64,000 nt of DNA, from the NCBI RefSeq assembly GCF_000621565.1, contig NZ_JHXZ01000014.1, forward strand, positions 62,001 through 126,000. Reading direction: 5' to 3'. Shown here in pieces: positions 16,201-24,000 of the stretch. This stretch comes from Butyrivibrio sp. LB2008. Lineage in GTDB: Bacteria > Bacillota > Clostridia > Lachnospirales > Lachnospiraceae. The translations under genes were made by a program, and so were the position numbers. Position 1 is the stretch's first letter; every line of letters starts with the position of its first letter. The notes below the pieces were generated by a model. The model was not told where the DNA came from and did no database searches. It was given only the letters and a program-made list of their open reading frames with translations.

Positions 16201-17898
16201 TTACATTTCTTCCGGACATTCCATACCAAGAAGTCCACATCCTTCGGAAATTATCTTTGCAGTAATATTTACCAGTTGTAATTTTGCTTCTTTTTTCTTT
16301 TCATTTTTTTCCTTTAAAATCGGGCATTCCTGGTAAAACTTATTAAAATCAGAGCATAAGTTTATCAAATATCTTGCAACTACGGAGGGTTCATAACTTT
16401 CAGCTGCACTACTCACGGCCTTTTCATATCCACCTATAGTTTTTATCAGGGCAAAAGAAATATCATCTATAAGTGCCTGATAGTCTGTTACTTCATATTG
16501 TATTTCTTTTCCATACTTACGAAGTATACTCTTAGCCCGAGCATAAGTATATTGAACATAAGGACCTGTCGTACCGTCAAAGCTAAGCACTTCCTTCCAT
16601 GAGAAGTTGATATTCTTTATTCGCTGATTGAACAGATCATGGAATATAACAGCTCCGATTCCTACCTGCTTTGCAACTTCTTCCTTGTTATCAAGCGACG
16701 GATTCTTTTCTTCTATTAAATCTTCTGCTCGTTTGATTGCTTCTTTAAGTATATCTTCTGCATAGATGATATTGCCTGTGCGAGTTGAAAGTTTCTCACC
16801 ATCAAGACTCACCAGACCATAAGGAACATGAACAAGTTCCTTATAAAAATCATATCCCATAAGTTCTATTGCCTTAAACACCTGCTTAAAGTGAAGCGAC
16901 TGCTCAAGTCCTGTCACATAAAGGCATTTATCAAAGTTATACTTTTCCTTGCGGTAAAGAACAGCGGCAATATCGCGGGAATGATAGATTGAGCTTCCAT
17001 CTTTTTTGGTAATCATACATGGTGGCATATCATAATCAGAAAGATCTATTACGTTTGCGCCTTGGCTTTCTATGAGAAGCTTTTTCTCTTTTAACAGTTC
17101 TACAAGTGCCGGAACCTTTTCGCGATAGAAGCTTTCTCCTGTATATGAGTCAAAAGAAATTCCAAGCATATCATAGACGCGCTCGAATTCCACTATACTG
17201 ATATCTTTAAACCACTCCCATATTGATAAAGCCTCTTCATCACCATGTTCCATCTTTACAAACCAATCTCGCGCTTCATCCATAAGCTCCGGATGTTCTT
17301 CTTTCTCATTGTTGAATTTCACATAGATATCAAGAAGCTCCTGTATTCCTTTTTTCTCAACCACTTCCTTGCTACTCCATTTTTTATATGCCACTATCAG
17401 TTTTCCAAACTGCGTGCCCCAGTCTCCGAGATGATTAATCCGGACAACTTTATATCCAAGTTTTTCATGGATTTTATATAATGCATTTCCAATAACTGTA
17501 GTTCGCAAATGTCCTACATGAAAGTTCTTGGCGATGTTTGGTGAAGAATAGTCCATGCAGATGGTTTTATTATTTCCGATTTTCTCAACACCAAGATTCT
17601 CCTTTACTACTTGTTTTAGTAACTTTTCTGTAAAGAGCGTCCGCTTTACAAATATGTTGCAGTATCCATTAACTGAAAGTACTTCATCCAATCCAAGTTG
17701 ATTCTTCTTTTGGTCTAATCCTTTTCTTATCTCAGCAGCTATCAGTGCCGGGTTTTTATGTAACAGCTTGGCAAAACCAAAACACGGAATTGCCATGTCA
17801 CCCATTTTACTATCCGGCGGCGTTTCTATGATAATAGTTACCTCCGAATTTGATAATTCCAAAATTTCTGCAACGGCTTTACAAATTTCTTCTTTCAC
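16201..17898 (-). CDS. argS: Arginyl-tRNA synthetase
   Basis: The 565-aa class I enzyme charges tRNA-Arg with arginine. It has an N-terminal Arg-specific add-1 domain (about 1-85), the HIGH motif as HVGH (127-130) in NIAKNFHVGHLRT, the ArgRS LSTRTGN segment in place of KMSKS, and a C-terminal DALR anticodon-binding domain ending in GMECPEEM. It begins at GTG, with AGGAA 7 bases upstream. It sits behind a ~245-nt leader with an Arg-rich leader peptide and terminator, so expression is probably controlled by attenuation. Confidence 0.95.
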   Translation of the reverse strand: MKEEICKAVAEILELSNSEVTIIIETPPDSKMGDMAIPCFGFAKLLHKNPALIAAEIRKGLDQKKNQLGLDEVLSVNGYCNIFVKRTLFTEKLLKQVVKENLGVEKIGNNKTICMDYSSPNIAKNFHVGHLRTTVIGNALYKIHEKLGYKVVRINHLGDWGTQFGKLIVAYKKWSSKEVVEKKGIQELLDIYVKFNNEKEEHPELMDEARDWFVKMEHGDEEALSIWEWFKDISIVEFERVYDMLGISFDSYTGESFYREKVPALVELLKEKKLLIESQGANVIDLSDYDMPPCMITKKDGSSIYHSRDIAAVLYRKEKYNFDKCLYVTGLEQSLHFKQVFKAIELMGYDFYKELVHVPYGLVSLDGEKLSTRTGNIIYAEDILKEAIKRAEDLIEEKNPSLDNKEEVAKQVGIGAVIFHDLFNQRIKNINFSWKEVLSFDGTTGPYVQYTYARAKSILRKYGKEIQYEVTDYQALIDDISFALIKTIGGYEKAVSSAAESYEPSVVARYLINLCSDFNKFYQECPILKEKNEKKKEAKLQLVNITAKIISEGCGLLGMECPEEM

Positions 17899-17928
17899 TC
17901 TTCAATTCCTTTCTTGATATTTTTTGAT

Positions 17929-17981
17929 AAAAAAAGAACCGCAATAGATTTACAGCAATCTGCTAAATCAATTACGGTTCT
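17929..17981 (-). terminator. Leader terminator upstream of argS
   Basis: A long stem (17935-17952 with 17964-17981, two mismatches; AGAACCG and CGGTTCT at the base) and an 11-base loop are followed on the minus strand by T6-T7. It lies only about 30 bases before the argS start codon and inside its own transcript, so it must be bypassed for argS expression. Confidence 0.9.
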
Positions 17982-18143
17982 GCTTTATATTACTTATTAA
18001 CAGCACCGCACGGCAACAAGACATACGTTCTTGCAACCATGCGAATTATCTGCGATAGTTACAAGAACTTATGTCTCCTCTGTCTGCTCCTTAAGCTGTT
18101 TGTCAGTAATAAAATCATACGAATCATCCTTTATAATAATATT
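17935..18143 (-). promoter_or_regulatory. argS leader: attenuator with alternative hairpins
   Basis: Three structures can be drawn on the minus strand. A long hairpin pairs 18058-18075 with 18020-18037 (GACATA...TATGTC) just after the Arg codons. A candidate antiterminator pairs CGGTGCTG (18001-18008) with CAGAACCG (17975-17982), 7 of 8 bases, and cannot coexist with the terminator. A short stem pairs AACAGC (18095-18100, leader codons 7-8) with GCTGTT (17999-18004), which would block the antiterminator. A ribosome stalled on the Arg codons would cover AACAGC and favour read-through. I found no T-box sequence. Confidence 0.6.
18059..18118 (-). CDS. argS leader peptide, 19 aa, Arg-rich
   Basis: A short frame MILLLTNSLRSRQRRHKFL begins at ATG 18118, with AAGGA 8 bases upstream. 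Arg occupies residues 10, 12, 14 and 15, all AGG or AGA codons, so four of six consecutive residues are Arg. It lies at the start of the argS leader transcript, upstream of mutually exclusive hairpins and a terminator. By analogy to the trp, his and leu leader peptides, ribosome stalling here when charged tRNA-Arg is scarce would switch on argS. This is inference, since no family match can be claimed for so short a peptide. Confidence 0.6.
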   Translation of the reverse strand: MILLLTNSLRSRQRRHKFL

Positions 18144-18149
18144 GAATTT

Positions 18150-18178
18150 AATATACAATATTCAAAATAATCTGTCAA
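18150..18178 (-). promoter_or_regulatory. argS promoter
   Basis: On the minus strand a perfect -35 TTGACA (18173-18178), a 17-base spacer and -10 TATATT (18150-18155) predict a start near 18143. This gives a leader of about 245 nt before argS. Confidence 0.8.
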
Positions 18179-18211
18179 TTTACCTTTCTAATTTTATCCA
18201 CATAATTGTTA

Positions 18212-18292
18212 TTATCTTTTAAATTCTTCAATGAACTGTTGAAAACGTACCGACTTATTAAATTTTTCATCATATTCATCCCATATCTCCAT
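18212..18292 (-). pseudogene. 26-codon remnant, possibly of a NUDIX hydrolase
   Basis: A short frame with GGAG 8 bases before its ATG encodes MEIWDEYDEKFNKS and ends IEEFKR. The first 14 residues resemble the N-terminus of NUDIX hydrolases (EIWDVYDENFNKTG type), but the rest of that enzyme is absent. It lies in the gap between the ABC permease genes and argS. It could be a deletion relic or a true small protein; I favour a relic. Confidence 0.3.
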
Positions 18293-18396
18293 AAGTCACT
18301 CCAATTGAATTGCTAATCCTATTTTTAAACCATCTATTCTTTTGCTAATTGTGTATTATACTTCATCATGCAGACTCTCTCGTATTTTTCTCATAA

Positions 18397-19179
18397 TCAA
18401 AACATATCAAATTTCCCATTTCTTTGCGCGCCTTTTTCAGCATATCCAAAAACAACATACGTTAACAGTGCATAAACTAAACCTGTAAATACTTCAGCTG
18501 TGATCAATATTGCAAAATCTTTTATATTCCCTTCAAAGAGCTTGTTCATCGCTAAGATAGCTTTTGTAAGCGGCATCATCTGAGCTACTAATTGTCCTGC
18601 CACAGGAAGTTGCTTAATCGGAAACTCTGCTCCGGTAAAAATCATAAGTAGATAACTCACTACATTTAATACCAAATGCATGCTGTCATTCATAAGTCCG
18701 AATGCTGAGATAAAAAGTCCAAAAAAAGTTGCTGAGATCATGGCGACAATTATTGTTAATGCTACAAGTAACAGATTAACACCTGAAAATGTAACACCAA
18801 ACACAAGGCATCCAACTACTAATCCGCACACAGATGCACACACTGCAAACAAAGTCGGAAACACTCCGCTTGCCAATATAAGAGAAAGCTTAGAACAGGG
18901 AGCAGCAATGATGGAGCGCATTCTTCCATACTGTCTCTCTTTAACAAACATTATTCCTACTCCAAATATGCATGCATTTGTACATAGTAAAAATGCATTT
19001 CCAATAACCCACCCCGTCAGATCTGTTGTTTTGAAACTAAATGTTGCAACCAAACAATAAAAAATCATTGTGATAAGCGGATATGTAATTTCCATCAGAA
19101 CAAATTCCTCAGCTTCAAATGCTGCGCTCCTGCCCTTATGATAAAGATATGCCTGATCAAAAAATCTTTTTATCATCAT
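18397..19179 (-). CDS. ABC-2 type transporter permease
   Basis: A 260-aa membrane protein with six predicted helices of the ABC-2 type, matching drug, antibiotic or polysaccharide exporters. The cytosolic segment FVKERQYGRMRSIIAAPCSKL is the usual coupling region contacting the ATPase. It overlaps the preceding permease gene by 4 bases (19176-19179), so it is last in an operon of ATPase, permease, permease. The substrate cannot be read from sequence. Confidence 0.85.
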   Translation of the reverse strand: MMIKRFFDQAYLYHKGRSAAFEAEEFVLMEITYPLITMIFYCLVATFSFKTTDLTGWVIGNAFLLCTNACIFGVGIMFVKERQYGRMRSIIAAPCSKLSLILASGVFPTLFAVCASVCGLVVGCLVFGVTFSGVNLLLVALTIIVAMISATFFGLFISAFGLMNDSMHLVLNVVSYLLMIFTGAEFPIKQLPVAGQLVAQMMPLTKAILAMNKLFEGNIKDFAILITAEVFTGLVYALLTYVVFGYAEKGAQRNGKFDMF

Positions 19180-19952
19180 GCCACCTCCAATGTTGCCGCT
19201 ATTCGGACGCTTCGATCTATTTTTTTATAAAGAAATACAGATATTACGGCATAGATCAAAGTTAATATCATAAGCACTAAAAGCTTTTCAAAAAATTCTG
19301 CTTTATCAGTGATTCCCCATACTGCCATTCGCATAAGTTCTACTGCATATGTCGGTGCTAAAGTGTAGCTTACAATTCTTATTCCAAATGGTAATACCGA
19401 CACCGGGAAAGCAAATCCACATAATAATATTATTGGTATCTCAATGCAATTCATGTATAACTCTGTTTTTCTCGACAACGTCAATATGCACGCAATCACT
19501 GAGGATATTACTATGAATGAAAGTATAGCTGCAAACAATGCAATCAGAAAAAATAGCGGATTTGCCAATTGAAGCTGTATCCTGAAAAAAATGACTGATG
19601 TCATAAGTGAGATTATCATTGTAAGTAATGACATTATTGTGTTTCCTATTATTTTTCCCAATATTATTGTTGAAAACCCGGCAGGTGCTGTGAATATCAA
19701 AGCCAGAGTTCCGCTAAACCTCTCTCTGTTTATATCGCCTGCAGATGAAAAACAAATACATCCCCAAAGTCCCATAAGACCTGCCCCCAACGTAACATAA
19801 GCCATATAGTTTGTAGCCCCTGATTTCCTAAACATTTCGTATAGAAGAATTGTGTTCAAAATCGGATTGGCTATAAGACAAAATCTAAACATCGGCCTGG
19901 CAAATGATTGTTTCATCTGAAGAATCATTGTACTGATAATGACTTCTATCAT
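19176..19952 (-). CDS. ABC-2 type transporter permease
   Basis: A 258-aa protein with six predicted helices; SAGDINRERFSGTLALIFTAPAG is the cytosolic coupling segment. It pairs with the next permease to form a heterodimeric membrane part. Its start overlaps the ATPase stop by 4 bases (19949-19952), indicating translational coupling. Confidence 0.85.
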   Translation of the reverse strand: MIEVIISTMILQMKQSFARPMFRFCLIANPILNTILLYEMFRKSGATNYMAYVTLGAGLMGLWGCICFSSAGDINRERFSGTLALIFTAPAGFSTIILGKIIGNTIMSLLTMIISLMTSVIFFRIQLQLANPLFFLIALFAAILSFIVISSVIACILTLSRKTELYMNCIEIPIILLCGFAFPVSVLPFGIRIVSYTLAPTYAVELMRMAVWGITDKAEFFEKLLVLMILTLIYAVISVFLYKKIDRSVRIAATLEVA

Positions 19953-20713
19953 GCCGACACCCCCTTAACAATTTCAACATATGAATCTTCCAAAGAATTG
20001 TAATTTCCTTTTATACCTTCAGGTGTTCCTTCTGCAATTACTCTTCCTTTATTTATTATTACGAGACGATCACATAATTCCTCAACTTCTGCAAGATTAT
20101 GTGTTGTTAAAAGAACTGTCTTCCCTTCATTTTTAAGCCTTCGGATTATATCGCTTAACATCCTTGCGCCTACAGGATCCAGTCCGATTGTTGGTTCATC
20201 CATAAAAAGAATTTCAGGATCGTTGATAAGTCCTCTTGCAATCTGCAATCGCTGAATCATCCCTTTTGAATATGTCTCCACAAGGTCATCAGCTCTGTCA
20301 GCTAAATCAACTAGTTTTAGTATTTGTTCTATTCTTTCGTTCTGTTCTTTTTGCGGAATTAGATATAGATTTGCAAAGTATCTTAAATTATCTCTTGCGG
20401 ATAATCTTCTATACACTCCCAGTTCACCGCCAAAAATAAAATTGATCCTGGACCTGATATCTTTTTCTTCTCCAAAAGATTTATATCCAAGCACTTCACA
20501 TTTTCCGGATGTCGGAGCCAGCAATGTAGTAAGCATTTTTATTGTAGTTGTCTTTCCCGCACCGTTTTGTCCGAGAAGTCCAAAGATTTCTCCTCTCTCA
20601 ACATCAAAAGAGATTCCATCTACAGCCTTCACAATTTTTATCTCTTTTTTGAACAAGCCTTTTTTACTTACAAATTCCCTCTTTAGATTTTCCACACAGA
20701 TTACCTGACTCAT
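19949..20713 (-). CDS. ABC transporter ATP-binding protein
   Basis: A 254-aa nucleotide-binding subunit with Walker A GQNGAGKTT, signature YSKGMIQRLQIARGL (SKGM in place of SGGQ), Walker B ILFMDEPTIGLDP and switch His in TTHNLAEVEE. The start is set at 20713 because AAGGAG is 8 bases away; the ATG at 20719 would be too close. It is the first gene of an exporter operon under a consensus promoter with an overlapping palindrome, next to an ArsR regulator gene. Confidence 0.9.
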   Translation of the reverse strand: MSQVICVENLKREFVSKKGLFKKEIKIVKAVDGISFDVERGEIFGLLGQNGAGKTTTIKMLTTLLAPTSGKCEVLGYKSFGEEKDIRSRINFIFGGELGVYRRLSARDNLRYFANLYLIPQKEQNERIEQILKLVDLADRADDLVETYSKGMIQRLQIARGLINDPEILFMDEPTIGLDPVGARMLSDIIRRLKNEGKTVLLTTHNLAEVEELCDRLVIINKGRVIAEGTPEGIKGNYNSLEDSYVEIVKGVSA

Positions 20714-20738
20714 TTTCATTTCTCCTTTTTTCTTGCAC

Positions 20739-20760
20739 TAATTCGATGGCTATCGAATTA
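20739..20760. promoter_or_regulatory. Palindromic operator at the ABC operon start
   Basis: A perfect inverted repeat with 9-bp arms, TAATTCGAT-ggct-ATCGAATTA, begins 1 base downstream of the -10 and covers the predicted transcription start. ArsR-family proteins bind such palindromes, and the ArsR gene directly upstream is the likely regulator. Confidence 0.75.
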
Positions 20761-20761
20761 G

Positions 20762-20789
20762 ATTATAATAGAAATAAAAATTATGTCAA
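20762..20789 (-). promoter_or_regulatory. Consensus promoter of the ABC operon
   Basis: TTGACA (20784-20789), a 16-base spacer and TATAAT (20762-20767) on the minus strand match the SigA consensus perfectly. So strong a promoter would need the adjacent operator to keep it off. Confidence 0.85.
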
Positions 20790-20795
20790 ATTAAT

Positions 20796-20828
20796 AAGCG
20801 AAGCATTTTCTTTAAAAACGCCTCGCTT
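20796..20828 (-). terminator. Hairpin after the ArsR gene
   Basis: AAGCGAgGCgTTTT pairs with AAAAtGCtTCGCTT, separated by about 5 bases. The T tract is poor (ATTAATTT), so it is a weak or partial terminator between the regulator and the ABC operon promoter. Confidence 0.45.
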
Positions 20829-20840
20829 AACCAATTATTC

Positions 20841-21878
20841 TTATAAGTTGAAATCTATTTTTATAGTTTGCAATACTTCTTTTAGTCTATTACTTGATAG
20901 TCCATAATACTTTGATGTCTTTACAGGTTCCTCAGTGATCAGACCGCATTCCTTTAGTTCACTCATGTGATGAGATATTGTGGATGGAGCAAGCTTCAAT
21001 TCTTTTACTATGTCCTGCCCTTTCATCGCGCCTTTGTCTGACAACAACCTGAGAATCTGATATCTGGTCTCATCAGAAATAGCTTTTAAGACAGCTACTA
21101 GATCTTCCTTACTTTGCTTTTCATTTTTGATATTCCAAAACAATATCTGTCTGTTGTTCTTTGTTCCATTCTCATAGAACAATCTGAATCTTTTTTCCGG
21201 CATCATCAAAGAAGGAACAAAATAAAACATCTCATAAGGTCCCCTGTTATGAAAAGTTTTCCCCATAATATCTTGAGAAACTTCAAGCGGACTTCTATTT
21301 TTTAATCTGTCGGTCATGTTTTGTTTAAAAGAATCCATATCATCACTACATTTATTTATAGCTTTTTTCAATGCCGGTGTATTCATTTCTTTTGCCAGTT
21401 CAAAGAACTCTTTGATAAATCTCTTGTTATCTCTGATAAAAGATGAAAAGCCTAAATAGCTGTGACAATACTCATTTACCTTTGAATATAATTCATCTAG
21501 CGAAGTATCATCATTTAAAGCTCTGGAAATCTCACCTTTATTTATCTTCCTAAGATACCATGCTCCCATCCTGTATATTCTTGCATCTTCAGGCATGGAC
21601 TTATATGCATCATAGAATCTTTGTAAAGAAAAATCCTCGGAAAAGACATCAAGTAGTACGTCTAATAATTCGAAATCCGTAAGTTTTTTTACAGCTTCGT
21701 ATGTCTCAAATAGAAAGAGATACTTTGTTCGCCAGTCTTTTATTTTCTTTTCACCATAAATTTTAGTACATTCCAAGTTATCCTCTTCTCCATCCAATAG
21801 GGAGATCACTCCAAATATTGTCTCTATTTCAGGATCATATGCATATATACAATTCTCTGCGATTTTTTCGAACAGCAT
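20841..21878 (-). CDS. ArsR-family transcriptional regulator with long N-terminal domain
   Basis: A 345-aa protein whose last 80 residues are a winged helix of the ArsR type (AISDETRYQILRLLSDKGAMKGQDIVKELKLAPSTISHHMSELKECGLI). The first 250 residues form a helical domain unlike the usual ~100-aa ArsR proteins and may bind the inducer. No metal-binding CxC motif is visible in the recognition helix, so a metal sensor is unlikely. It lies just upstream of the ABC-2 operon, has the same orientation, and is the probable ligand of the palindrome at 20739-20760. Confidence 0.82.
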   Translation of the reverse strand: MLFEKIAENCIYAYDPEIETIFGVISLLDGEEDNLECTKIYGEKKIKDWRTKYLFLFETYEAVKKLTDFELLDVLLDVFSEDFSLQRFYDAYKSMPEDARIYRMGAWYLRKINKGEISRALNDDTSLDELYSKVNEYCHSYLGFSSFIRDNKRFIKEFFELAKEMNTPALKKAINKCSDDMDSFKQNMTDRLKNRSPLEVSQDIMGKTFHNRGPYEMFYFVPSLMMPEKRFRLFYENGTKNNRQILFWNIKNEKQSKEDLVAVLKAISDETRYQILRLLSDKGAMKGQDIVKELKLAPSTISHHMSELKECGLITEEPVKTSKYYGLSSNRLKEVLQTIKIDFNL

Positions 21879-22145
21879 CTATTTAATCTCCATACTAACT
21901 TTTTCTATATTTATCGAAATAAATTATAACATATATAAAATAACATTTTGTTCTGTAAAGATATGATATCTTAGATGAAATTACAGAAATCCGCACTAGC
22001 TGCGGATTTCGTGAGAAAGTGATTCAAGAGTCAACCAAGCCCCATCGACGAAGTCGATTTTAATTGGCTTGGTTGATGCATTCTTGAACTTTATGTTCAA
22101 GAATGTATGCAAAAAAAGAGAAGCCCGATTAAAAGCTTCTCTTAA
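21879..22145. other. Intergenic region with nested palindromes
   Basis: This stretch holds no gene but at least four perfect inverted repeats: 21986-22010 (9-bp arms), 22031-22076 (11-bp arms), an inner one at 22044-22058 (6-bp arms), and 22079-22105 (11-bp arms). TCTTGAA (22082-22088) can pair either backward with TTCAAGA (22023-22029), extending the large stem, or forward with GTTCAAGAA, so two folds exclude each other. Confidence 0.6.
22111..22143 (-). terminator. Terminator of tRNA-Arg
   Basis: A 9-bp stem AAGAGAAGC / GCTTCTCTT ends in T7 on the minus strand and lies 2 bases after the tRNA 3' end. Confidence 0.9.
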
Positions 22146-22219
22146 TGTTCGCGATGCGATTCGAACGCACGACCTTCCGCTTAGGAGGCGGACGCTCTAT
22201 CCAACTGAGCTACGCAAAC
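22146..22219 (-). tRNA. tRNA-Arg (anticodon CCT)
   Basis: A 74-nt gene that folds as a full cloverleaf: acceptor stem GTTTGCG/CGCGAAC with one G-U pair, D stem GCTC/GAGC, anticodon stem TCCGC/GCGGA with loop CTCCTAA giving anticodon CCT, and T loop TTCGAAT. The discriminator base is A and CCA is not encoded. It reads AGG, the codon used twice in the argS leader peptide. A promoter is seen upstream (22231-22259). Confidence 0.95.
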
Positions 22220-22230
22220 ATGACCTTTGT

Positions 22231-22259
22231 ATATTAGCACAATCTGAGGCACAATTCAA
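22231..22259 (-). promoter_or_regulatory. tRNA-Arg promoter
   Basis: On the minus strand TTGAAT (22254-22259), a 17-base spacer and TAATAT (22231-22236) lie 11 bases before the mature tRNA 5' end. Confidence 0.65.
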
Positions 22260-22351
22260 GGGAAACGCATAACAAAGCGCTTCCCTGAAAATTGTGTTTT
22301 ACAATACTTATAAATAATTTTATTTCAAATATTCAATAATCTGATTCACTC

Positions 22352-23059
22352 TCAAAGCTGGATTGCTGTCTTAAGTGCAATCTCCATCATATCAGTAAAT
22401 CCTGTCTCTCTCTCTTTTGCAGAAAGTTCTCCTGCCTTGAAGAGATGGTCTGATATTGTAAGGATTGTAAGTGCGTTCTTCTTAGCTTCCGCTGCATTCA
22501 TGTAAAGAGCAACTGTCTCCATCTCGACTGCGAGTGCTCCCATGTTTTTGTAGAGTTCACTCTCATTGCACTTCTTGTAGAATGCATCTGAAGAAAGTAC
22601 GTTACCTACATGGAATTTTACATTCTTCTCTCTTGCTATGTTTACTGCTTTTTCCAATAAGTCATAGCTTGCTGTCGGACAGAATGTTCCGGGAAGTCCA
22701 AACTGGAATCCGTAGTTGGAATCTGTGTGAGCACCCATTGCGAAGACGATGTCCATTACATTAACATCCTCTTTTAATCCACCGGCGCTTCCAACTCTGA
22801 TGATGTTATCCACATCATAAAAGTTGAAAAGTTCATAAGTGTAGATTCCGATTGAAGGAATTCCCATTCCGTGTCCCATTACAGACACTTCTTTTCCCTG
22901 GTACTTACCTGTGAATCCGAGCATTCCTCTTACTTCGTTAAAACACTTAATGTCTGTGAGGAAATTCTCTGCAATGAATTTTGCTCTGAGTGGATCGCCG
23001 GGCATAAGCACGGTCTTTGCAATTTCGCCTTTTTCGGCACTGTTATGAGGTGTAGCCAT
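22352..23059 (-). CDS. deoD: Purine-nucleoside phosphorylase
   Basis: A 235-aa, DeoD-type (hexameric) enzyme that cleaves purine (deoxy)nucleosides with phosphate to base plus (deoxy)ribose 1-phosphate. The N-terminus MATPHNSAEKG, phosphate loop MPGDPLRAK, EVRGMLGFTG, the nucleoside site VEMETVALY and the catalytic Asp in TISDHL are all present. AAGGAG precedes the ATG. It belongs to purine salvage in the cytoplasm. Confidence 0.95.
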   Translation of the reverse strand: MATPHNSAEKGEIAKTVLMPGDPLRAKFIAENFLTDIKCFNEVRGMLGFTGKYQGKEVSVMGHGMGIPSIGIYTYELFNFYDVDNIIRVGSAGGLKEDVNVMDIVFAMGAHTDSNYGFQFGLPGTFCPTASYDLLEKAVNIAREKNVKFHVGNVLSSDAFYKKCNESELYKNMGALAVEMETVALYMNAAEAKKNALTILTISDHLFKAGELSAKERETGFTDMMEIALKTAIQL

Positions 23060-23080
23060 ATCTATTTTCTCCTTCTCTTT

Positions 23081-23971
23081 TTAATTTGTTCCGGGAAAAT
23101 TGATATATCCCTGCATCCAAATGTTACCTTTAAATCTTCTTCCGACTGCCGGTTCGCCAAGCAGATCGGCATCGTTTATACACAAATCAAACTCAAGTCC
23201 GTTACAATTAATCCTCATTATGTGTATAACTTCTTTTGTCAGATAGTTCTCCGTCTTATCAACTTTGACTATCTCTCCCAAAACGGAGTAGTGATCACAC
23301 TCAACTCCGTATGGCATAAAATATGTATCTACCAGACTATACACATCCTGCTTTCTGATTTTTCTTGAAAGCGTTGTGTATATGTCCATGTCGTCTAGAG
23401 TCAGTGATTCAATTGCTGCTTCATCACCTCGTCTTGCATTATCTATAAGTTTGTTCCTATAACTGGTTTTCCTTTTGGCCACTTGTATTTGTTGTTCTGT
23501 CTTTGCAATCGGCATCATTATCTGACCCTTTATTGACAGTGCAGACAAACTAAGTGTTGTTCCTCTGACAGGAAAGTGATCCTCATTCTCATACTTGATG
23601 TAAGGAATTATATTCTGAAGATAAAAGATAAGTGAAACGCCAACCCTGTTTTCATTACAGATTCCTGCATATGAATATTGGGCTGCATGGCGTTCTATTG
23701 TTATATCTTCTTCCGTACTAATCTGCGAAGGGACTAAGTACGGATAATAATATTCATATATAAACTTATCTTGTTCATCAAATTCCCCACATACCGCGAG
23801 TCCTATTTTTTCATTTGCATAGTCATGCATGAACTCCGCAAGAATAACATTATCCTCTATGGACACATATCCTCTTCTTGAAGATTTCTGAATAGAATCG
23901 GTAATTAATCCGGTCAACTCATTCCTGTCTTTTATTTTAGAAAAACCGACTGCTCTTAGAAATTTATGCAA
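23081..23971 (-). CDS. DUF3881-family protein
   Basis: A 296-aa soluble protein beginning MHKFLRAVGFSKIKDR, typical of DUF3881 proteins, which occur mainly in Lachnospiraceae and have no known function. The start is TTG, with AGGTG 10 bases upstream and no closer ATG. No catalytic motif or membrane helix is visible. It lies between serS and deoD on the same strand, and its restricted family distribution supports the proposed host group. Confidence 0.75.
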   Translation of the reverse strand: MHKFLRAVGFSKIKDRNELTGLITDSIQKSSRRGYVSIEDNVILAEFMHDYANEKIGLAVCGEFDEQDKFIYEYYYPYLVPSQISTEEDITIERHAAQYSYAGICNENRVGVSLIFYLQNIIPYIKYENEDHFPVRGTTLSLSALSIKGQIMMPIAKTEQQIQVAKRKTSYRNKLIDNARRGDEAAIESLTLDDMDIYTTLSRKIRKQDVYSLVDTYFMPYGVECDHYSVLGEIVKVDKTENYLTKEVIHIMRINCNGLEFDLCINDADLLGEPAVGRRFKGNIWMQGYINFPGTN

Positions 23972-24000
23972 GGAATATTTTCACCTTTCTACTGCTGTTA

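Noticed and set aside
17935..18143. T-box riboswitch upstream of argS
   Set aside because: No T-box sequence (TGGnACCGCG type) or Stem I features were found on the minus strand; the Arg-codon leader peptide explains the structure better.
22069..22272. 67-codon frame over the tRNA
   Set aside because: It covers tRNA-Arg and its terminator on the opposite strand, a common false gene call.
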